Below the pieces are notes generated by a model. That model saw only the letters and a list, made by a program, of their open reading frames with translations, was not told the origin of the DNA and made no database searches. Below are positions 57,571-64,000 of a stretch of 64,000 nucleotides of DNA, in pieces. Positions within the stretch are counted from its first letter, which is position 1, and every line of letters starts with the position of its first letter. Origin of the DNA: Tieghemiomyces parasiticus (taxonomy: Eukaryota; Kickxellomycota; Dimargaritomycetes; Dimargaritales; Dimargaritaceae); NCBI GenBank assembly GCA_027575765.1, contig JANBPT010000022.1, positions 1 to 64,000 of the forward strand. Reading direction: 5' to 3'. A program made the position numbers and the translations under genes.

Positions 57571-58936
57571 GGTGCGAAGGGCCTATGGTGATGGGCGGGC
57601 GTGGCAGAGCGAGGCTACGAGGAGGAGGGAACTGGACCGCGTAGCCGCGGCGATGTGAAGAGACTTAAGCAGGCGCTGCAAGGGTGCAGGATGGGCAATG
57701 TCAGCGCGGCAGGTAAGGTGGATAAGGAGTGGCCGGCTTCAAGAGCTTCACCATGGTGTGTCTAGGGGGGAGAGGTATACGGAGGGGCTGTCGACGAAAC
57801 CTGGGAAGCGTGGGGGAGACCTCAGCTGGCAGGTGACAGATGTGACTTTCAACCGTCGCTGCAGATGGGATAAGAGGGCCCGCCTGGGGGAATGAAACCT
57901 GGCTTTTTAAAAAGGTCGGATATGCACACACCTACTAGGTCCAGTTACCGTGGCGGTTGCTATTGCCAGGCGTCAACCTAGATGCATGGCCCACCCACTC
58001 ATTCCAGCAGGTAGTCGAGCTGTGGGTAGCCAGGGGCACGACATCATGTAAGCGCAGGAGTTGACTGGCCTCTCTAGTTGCTGCAGCCCATATGGGTCTG
58101 GCATGCGGTAGCCTGCCGCGGCGTGGTGGGGCTAGCAGCTTCTCCCTCCCCACTTCAGCCTCTACCACGCCGAACCTAACTGGGCGCTTGTCATCGCGCT
58201 GGTTGGGTTAGAGCTGTCGGCACCCGCCTTCGCAGCCCTGCGTCGTGCATCCGGCAGACCGTATGTGGGGAGTAGAAGGCAGCCGCCGCTGGGGAGTCTG
58301 CGGAACAGCTGGGCATGCATGGTCTGGCCCCGCGCGGCCATGCAACTATACCGCCAAGGCCGCGAGGGCGTACGCCTGGGCCATAAGTCGTGGCCCAAGC
58401 GACAGGCAGCCCAGCGGCTGACCGATCTCCGCGCTGCACCTGACGTCGATTTCCTGATGGTTTCCACGCCCAGTATCTCCGGCCCCACAGTGTCCCACCC
58501 CGCCGCGCAGTGGACTGTACACCCGGGGCCATTCGCACTACACTTCGCCCCGCCTCCACCTCCCCACTCTATATCCCCAACTGTTTGGCGGATCGTTACA
58601 CCCTTCACGTAGCCACGGTGGCTCGACGCGCCCGGTGCCCCCCGGCCACACCTACCTCACGCGCCTCACCCCCGTCCCCTTACTCCGCCTGACTGCCCGG
58701 CCTCGACTTATTTCTCCTTCCCTCAGTTTTCTTTGCCGAGCAATCTCTTCCCGCATCGGTTTCCCCTCTTCGCTTGTCGCTCATACCCACCAGCCTGCGC
58801 TGCCCCTAGCCACCGCCGTCTTCGCTACTGCCCGAGTTCCAAGCACCCACTGCCCCACCTGCCACTTAGCACGCCGTGTAGGTCCTAGCAGCCCCTGCAA
58901 CTCCGCCCGTATCTACTGCCACCCTCCTCGCGCGCC
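57571..58936. other. Divergent intergenic region upstream of the PB1 gene
   Basis: This holds promoters for the 56704 gene (-) and the TFG-like gene (+). The 300 bases before 58937 are pyrimidine-rich on the + strand, like a 5' leader. Overlapping ORFs (58162..58612 on both strands) show no domain. Confidence 0.4.
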
Positions 58937-61904
58937 ATGAATCGCCGCTCCGCCGACAACTCGTCGGCCCGCCCAGAACCTGTCCAGGTGAAATGTAAGT
59001 CCGACGCGTCGTATGACTTGAGCGCTTATTGGTCGAGTCTGCCCCTTACCAACCTTAAAGCCCGAAGGGCGAGGGGTCAAATAGCTCTCTCCAGCCGGGT
59101 ACGGCCCTCGGCTCGAGAAGTACACTTAGCTACCAGGAAGCCAGGCTGACCCTTTATCACTCATACCCTGCCTAAATTCCACCAGGTCGATGCGGTGGTG
59201 ATATCCGGCGCTTCGCCTACAATCCCGAGAAGAAGTACGACGGCCTCGTGCGGTTGCTCTTCCGCGAATTCCAGTCCAAATTGTCGCCCACCGCCGAGCA
59301 CCTTAAGCTCCGCTACACGGACGACGGTATGTGATTTAGGCCATCATTCGCATGGCAAACTTTTTATAATAGCACTGGAGGGAGTTTGACCGTAGCGAAG
59401 CAGGCTTGAGATTGCGGTACAGCCCCAGTCATCACCCATTTTAACTGCAAGCAGAAACCTAATTCGTCTCGGCCGCCTTACCCCCCCTCCCCCAAATTAA
59501 CCAATCTCTAGAGGGCGACTTGGTCTGCCTTGACACCGACGCCGACCTACAGCGCGCCCTCGCTCTGAGCCCGACCTACCTAAAACTTCGGATCTACGAC
59601 ACGCTGCGTATCCCGCCCCCGGACGACAACGCGGATCCCTACGACCAGGTAGTACACCACGCCCGTCAGATGACAGCCGGCAGCGAAGCCGTTGGCGCCC
59701 TACGCAGCTACCTGGCCTTTGTGATGCGACGCTTCGAGCTTATCCTGAACGAACTGCCTCCAACCCGCGATGTCGCCCAACAAGCGCAACCGACCGGTAC
59801 TGGCGGCATCAGCCTGAGAGACGATGCTACTAATGCTCGCCAGGGCGCCTCTGCCCGCGCCCCAACGGGACCCTCGCGCCGTCCGCACCAAATGCCTGAC
59901 GTTGGTGAGCTATTTGACACCCCAGCCCATAGCCGCCGTGAAACAGGTACCGGCGCTACTTACGCCGCCAGTGGCTTGCCCTATCAGTCGCAGCAGCAGC
60001 AACACCTTCCACCGTTGCCCCCACCGCCGCCCGCACGCCCCCAGGCCGGAAAATCGTCGCAGGTCCACCCCCAGTCTCAGCCGCCGCAGCATCAGGGCTA
60101 TCAGGCGCAGACCCAGACCTACCAGCCTCAGGCCCAATTGTCACCACCCCCGCCGCCCACGCGTCATACAGCCGGGAAGTCGTCGCAGGCTCCAGCCCAG
60201 ACCTACCTGACCTCTGCCCAACAGACGGCCTTCCAGCCTCAGGCCCAGCCGTCACCTCCCATGGCGGAACCCGCTTACGGGCGTGCTTCCGCCCGCCCGT
60301 CGCACGCGGCGGTCGCCACTAAACCGCCGGTCTATCAAGAGGAGCCTTCCTACCTCGAACAGTCCACAGTTGATCCGCTGCATGCACGCGACAGCGAATC
60401 CATGGCGGACCTTCGCATCCCTGAGGGCCACTACGAGTCGGCATCCCAGCAGCCGCCACAGGAGCGGCCCACCCAGCAGCGCCATCAGCGTCAGACTTCC
60501 ACCTCCCCAGAGGCCCAGCGTGGTTACGACCAATCCGAGGTTACCACCACCTACCATTCCTATAACCCGACGGGCCTGACTTCGCCCATTTACCAGCCGG
60601 ATGGCGGAGCGCAGGCCAGTACCTCGCCATCACCTCCCGCTCCCGTCCCGGTTCCCGGGGAGACCAAGGCGCAGCAGGCCCCGGGGGGCTACCCGACCAT
60701 GGACTCCCGCTTTACCACCTTCAACGCAAAGGAGACCCGCCTCGAAGACAACCGCAAGAGTCGTACCTCGGTCGACTTCAACGGTTCGCAGCCGTCGGGG
60801 CCTTCCGGCGAACCATCTAAGCAACGCCGCACCTCGGGAAGTCACGTCGACTCGCACCAGCAATCCAGCACCTCCGTTTCGGGAGGCTACGGTGAGCAGA
60901 CCTCGCCACGGAATAAGCCCTACGGCGGCACCGGTTACCACCCGGCGGCCTATCCTAACCGCGTGGAGCCTGTCGAGGACTCCCGCGGGGCAGGTCAACG
61001 TCATTCCACGGGTATGACCTACGGCTCCGCCTTCACCGCCACCTCGTCTGACTACGTTCCAGGCGCGCGGGCGGGCTCCACCAGTCCCCGGGGGCGCCCA
61101 CGCACTCAGGTCGCCGAACCCCCGGGTGCCGCCCGCAAGAAGACGCCCAAGGAACCCCCGCCGGTGCCCAACCGGCCCGGCACAATTGCAGGATCCGCTA
61201 ATCGCCACACCGTTCCGCCTAAGGACGCCACTAAGGGTACTAAGATCAAGCAACAGCAGTCCCAGCCCCAGCCACAGCAGCCAACCAATATGCGGCCCTC
61301 TCGAACCTCGGATGGCAGCGGCGACCACACTTCCGCCGGCAACAATTTTCAGAACCCCTCTGGTTATCCTTCAGCCGAAACCCATCCCGATCCCACCCGC
61401 CCTGTGGGTGCTACGGGCCAGCCCACCACCATGAATGGCAGCGGTAGCCGGTATCAACCGCCACCCCCACCCCCACCGCCGCACGGCGGGCACAGCACGT
61501 CGACTACCCCAGGCGTCGGCCAGCTCGGCTCACAGCCCACCGGCGCTGCCGCGTCCTCCCGGCCGGAATCCCATTCGCACTCACAACAACAGCAGCAGCA
61601 GCAATCGTCGGCAGCGACGGCGGGGCGTGGTCAGTATCAGCAACCGCCGCCCCCGCCGCCCCCCATGGGTCGCCGTAGTAGCAGCGGAATGGTAGCCGCT
61701 GATTTGTCGGCGACAGCCACCATGGGCGGTAGTGGTCTACCGCCCCAGATGATGCCGCCACCCCAACACCCGTCGTACGCCCCGCATGGAGTTCCTCAGC
61801 CGCCCCCGCCTTTTGGTGCGCCCGTCCCCAGCTTCCACCAGTCCCCCGGTGGTAGCTATTTTTACCCGCAGCAGGGGCCCTATGGCACCGGATACGGGTA
61901 CTAA
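58937..61904 (+). CDS. TFG-like protein, N-terminal PB1 domain and Pro/Gln-rich tail
   Basis: A three-exon gene for 863 residues. Exons are 58937..58994, 59186..59326 and 59512..61904, all with phase-consistent GT/AG junctions. The spliced N-terminus reads 'VQVKCRCGGDIRRFAYNPE', then 'YDGLVRLLFREFQSKL', 'LKLRYTDDEGDLVCLDTDADLQRAL' split across a junction, and 'YLKLRIYD'. This is a PB1 fold (about 16-100) with both the basic first strand and the acidic OPCA motif. The layout matches TFG, which oligomerises at ER exit sites and organises COPII carriers in animals. The other 760 residues are disordered: Pro/Gln/Ser/Tyr-rich with polyproline and polyglutamine runs, a FTFNAKE-like island near 400, and a Gly/Pro/Tyr-rich end like TFG's. 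Other PB1 proteins (Bem1 or Cdc24 type) are less likely because no other domain is present. Confidence 0.75.
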
Positions 61905-63095
61905 TACTGGACTGAGCGCGGCCACTTTATCTTCATTACGCTCGTAAAAGGCTGACCAACCTCATTACCATGTTTATTTATTTCCTTAAAAGTTCTTTGC
62001 ATCCAGTCGTTGCTCGATACTTTCGAACTTTGAAATCGTGTTCAAATCTGTAGGATTACTCTTTCAGTACATTTTTTTCGCCCTATGATTAAACCTTAAC
62101 ACAATTGACCTCCTAGCTGTTGTTTTTTCTTGTCAAGCTGGTATGGTGATTCTGCAGGCAGTTAGATCCATGTCGGAGGTATGCTTACGTATCATAGAGC
62201 CCATCCCGTGCTGGGCGAGTGACATATAAGCCAACAACGTCAATAGATAATGCAACTTGACGGCACTAAAGGGGGGGGGTTATTTATCATGTGGCGTAAT
62301 TACGATCGGCCACGATGGCTTTTGGCTTAATGTGGGTTATTGCGACTGCGCCCAGTCTTCTCAGGCCAATTTGCGTTGTCATTGGGCGAGGGAACGCCAG
62401 AGCTGTGTACGCCGTAATCTAGAAACTAAAATTGCAGGATACCCTAACGTTGTGGCGTTCCTCCTCCTCCTCCCCCTCGCCGTTGTTGGATCCCTCCAGT
62501 TACTGAGAAGTGACGGAATTCGTCCTGGAGCCCTATCGTTCCTAGCGTTCTCCACATGTGGCGGAGGATGAGGGATCTTCGGCGTCAGGACCTTCTCCCG
62601 TCCCTTTGCCATACAGTTCGCTAAGGTATTAGCTCCCTGGATATACCCTACCAATTGGACACAGTTCCCTACGCCCACCCGTACAGGACAACATGATAAG
62701 GTTCCGAGGGCGCAGTGGCCTGTCCAGTAACCTAATCCCCTCCCCCTTCGACTATGACATGGCATGTATTCGCCCCGCCCTCCAAGGCACACATGTCCTG
62801 GGCCTAGCCCCTTTCCCTCGAAGAGAGGTGCATTTGTGGGAGGGAGTGCAGCAGGGATGATGCATCCCGATGCCCCCTCCAGCAATCTATAAAAGGACGA
62901 GGGATCTCCAGCCAGACTATAACCCATATCTTATTGACTTGACTTACTTTTAACTCCACAGTCCTATTATTTGTTCCCGAATATCGCTATTATTCCCCTT
63001 GATTTCATCTATTTATTCGTACCTTGCTTTTCCCTCTCCCATTCGAAGTATTATTTGTGTACCTAGAATTTCCCCTCCCCACCCACTCTCGCATA
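61905..63095. other. Intergenic region between the PB1 gene and the DPBB gene
   Basis: AT-rich 3' flank of the PB1 gene (62000..62250), then the promoter of the secreted DPBB gene. TATAAAAGG is at 62889..62897, about 200 bases before the ATG, and a pyrimidine-rich leader follows. Short ORFs at 62257..62927 show no features. Confidence 0.45.
62889..62897 (+). promoter_or_regulatory. TATA box of the secreted DPBB gene
   Basis: TATAAAAGG about 200 bases upstream of the ATG at 63096, followed by a pyrimidine-rich leader. Its placement fits a core promoter. Confidence 0.5.
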
Positions 63096-63596
63096 ATGGT
63101 GTCCTTTAGCAACTCCCTTCTTTTCCTCGGGGCCGGTGCCGCCACTATCGTCATTAACGCCGGTACCGCCGCTGCCTCCCCTGGACCTAACATGAAGCCA
63201 CCGTCGCCGCCCTCCTACCGGCGGTCCGCCCAACCCGTCCACCAGCGCTCCCCGCAAGACTCCTCCTCGAGCGACATGGGCGAAGAGTTCACCGGTGACG
63301 GGACCTACTACAGTCCCTCGGTCGGGACGGGAGCCTGCGGTTGGGACAACACCGACGAGGAATTCGTCGCCGCCCTGAACGCCGATCAATTCGGCAGTCC
63401 GGCTAACCCGAACGCCAGTCCGTTTTGTGGTCGCAATATCACCGTAACGGGTCCTAAGGGTTCGGTCAATGCCACCATCGTCGATAAGTGCCCCGTGTGC
63501 CACCAGGGCGATATCGATTTGAGTCCCACCGCGTTCGACCAGATTGCCGACCAGGCTGAGGGGCGGGTCCCCATTAGCTGGACCTTTTTAGACTAA
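63096..63596 (+). CDS. Secreted RlpA-like double-psi beta-barrel (expansin-like) protein
   Basis: A 166-residue protein. A signal peptide (1 to about 27) is followed by a Pro/Ser-rich stretch (28-62) and a double-psi beta-barrel domain (about 65-166). Family marks are 'GDGTYYSP', GACGW (Cys81), 'PFCGRNI' (Cys111), 'VDKCPVC' (Cys132, Cys135), 'DIDLSPTAFDQIA' and the closing 'ISWTF'. The aspartate of 'IVDKC' is conserved. Four cysteines would form two disulfides, as in fungal DPBB/barwin-like secreted proteins. These are cell-wall or host-contact proteins, and some bind carbohydrate or inhibit proteases. The frame is open further upstream, but the ATG at 63096 directly precedes the signal peptide. 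Confidence 0.85.
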   Translation: MVSFSNSLLFLGAGAATIVINAGTAAASPGPNMKPPSPPSYRRSAQPVHQRSPQDSSSSDMGEEFTGDGTYYSPSVGTGACGWDNTDEEFVAALNADQFGSPANPNASPFCGRNITVTGPKGSVNATIVDKCPVCHQGDIDLSPTAFDQIADQAEGRVPISWTFLD

Positions 63597-64000
63597 GCCC
63601 CCGCCCCTTCCCACCTCCCCATATAACTGCGATTGGAAAGGTGGCCCGGTAAATTCGCCTCGAAATTTTGTAGACTATAGACCAACCTCTTCGTTACCAC
63701 TTAAGCTCTACCTAGTATTCGCTAGTATTAATCACTTATAGTATCCCTTATGATTTAGTCATTCGGTTTCTACGCAGTAAAGCTATACTTTTAATTTATT
63801 ACGACGTCGTTATTTTGGGATTTGTTGACTGTTATTCAGCCTTATTTTTTGCATGAGGGATACCATGGTAAAATATCAATTTACAAAGATCGTAGGGTAA
63901 AAAATATACATACATCATGTGATACACGGCGACTATTTAGCAGATAAGTGCCATAATGGGCTCGGGTGCATATGGGGTTTGGGAGATTTTATTGGACAGT
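63597..64000. other. AT-rich 3' flank at the right edge
   Basis: AT-rich sequence downstream of the DPBB gene with TTTAATTTATT-like stretches. No gene is visible before the window ends. Confidence 0.5.

Overview
This window is nuclear DNA from a fungus. Its genes carry short spliceosomal introns (GTAAGT or GTACGT at the 5' end, CAG or TAG at the 3' end), and they encode eukaryotic nuclear, ER, cytoskeletal and splicing proteins plus the fungal leucine-pathway enzymes. Genes are GC-rich and intron-poor and are separated by long, more AT-rich spacers. A long multi-TOG XMAP215 protein, an ARMC8-type GID subunit and a TFG-like PB1 protein, together with fungal-type genes, suggest an early-diverging (zygomycete-grade) fungus rather than a yeast or a filamentous ascomycete. 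That placement is inference. No transposon, CRISPR array, rRNA or convincing tRNA was seen.

Layout, left to right. The 3' end of SMC4 (condensin, +) faces a short-chain dehydrogenase (-). After a 2.3 kb gap come an ARMC8/GID5 armadillo protein (+) and a small membrane-protein ORF (+), which converge on a large SNT1-like SANT-domain protein (-). A 14-3-3 gene (-, two exons) follows. A 4.4 kb gap separates it from a class 3 (sn1-diacylglycerol-type) lipase (+), which converges on the most unusual gene here: one uninterrupted 1107-codon ORF joining 3-isopropylmalate dehydrogenase (LEU2 type) to a complete aconitase-fold isomerase (LEU1 type) (-).

From 30 to 43 kb everything is on the minus strand: YVH1 dual-specificity phosphatase (six exons), a 2258-residue XMAP215/Stu2-family protein with about five TOG domains (two exons), the CWC24 splicing factor (four exons) and a small secreted peptide precursor. 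RNR2 (+) and a five-exon MGS1/WRNIP1 ATPase (+) follow. Next come a second, apparently paralogous secreted peptide precursor (-) and an ER protein disulfide isomerase ending in HDEL (-). Two unrecognised membrane proteins (+ and -), a TFG-like PB1 protein (+, three exons) and a secreted double-psi beta-barrel protein (+) close the window.

The genes do not form one pathway. The nearest thing to a built-in system is the LEU fusion, which would carry two consecutive leucine-biosynthesis steps on one chain. Exon structures were worked out by hand from reading phase, splice consensus and family motifs; none has transcript support.
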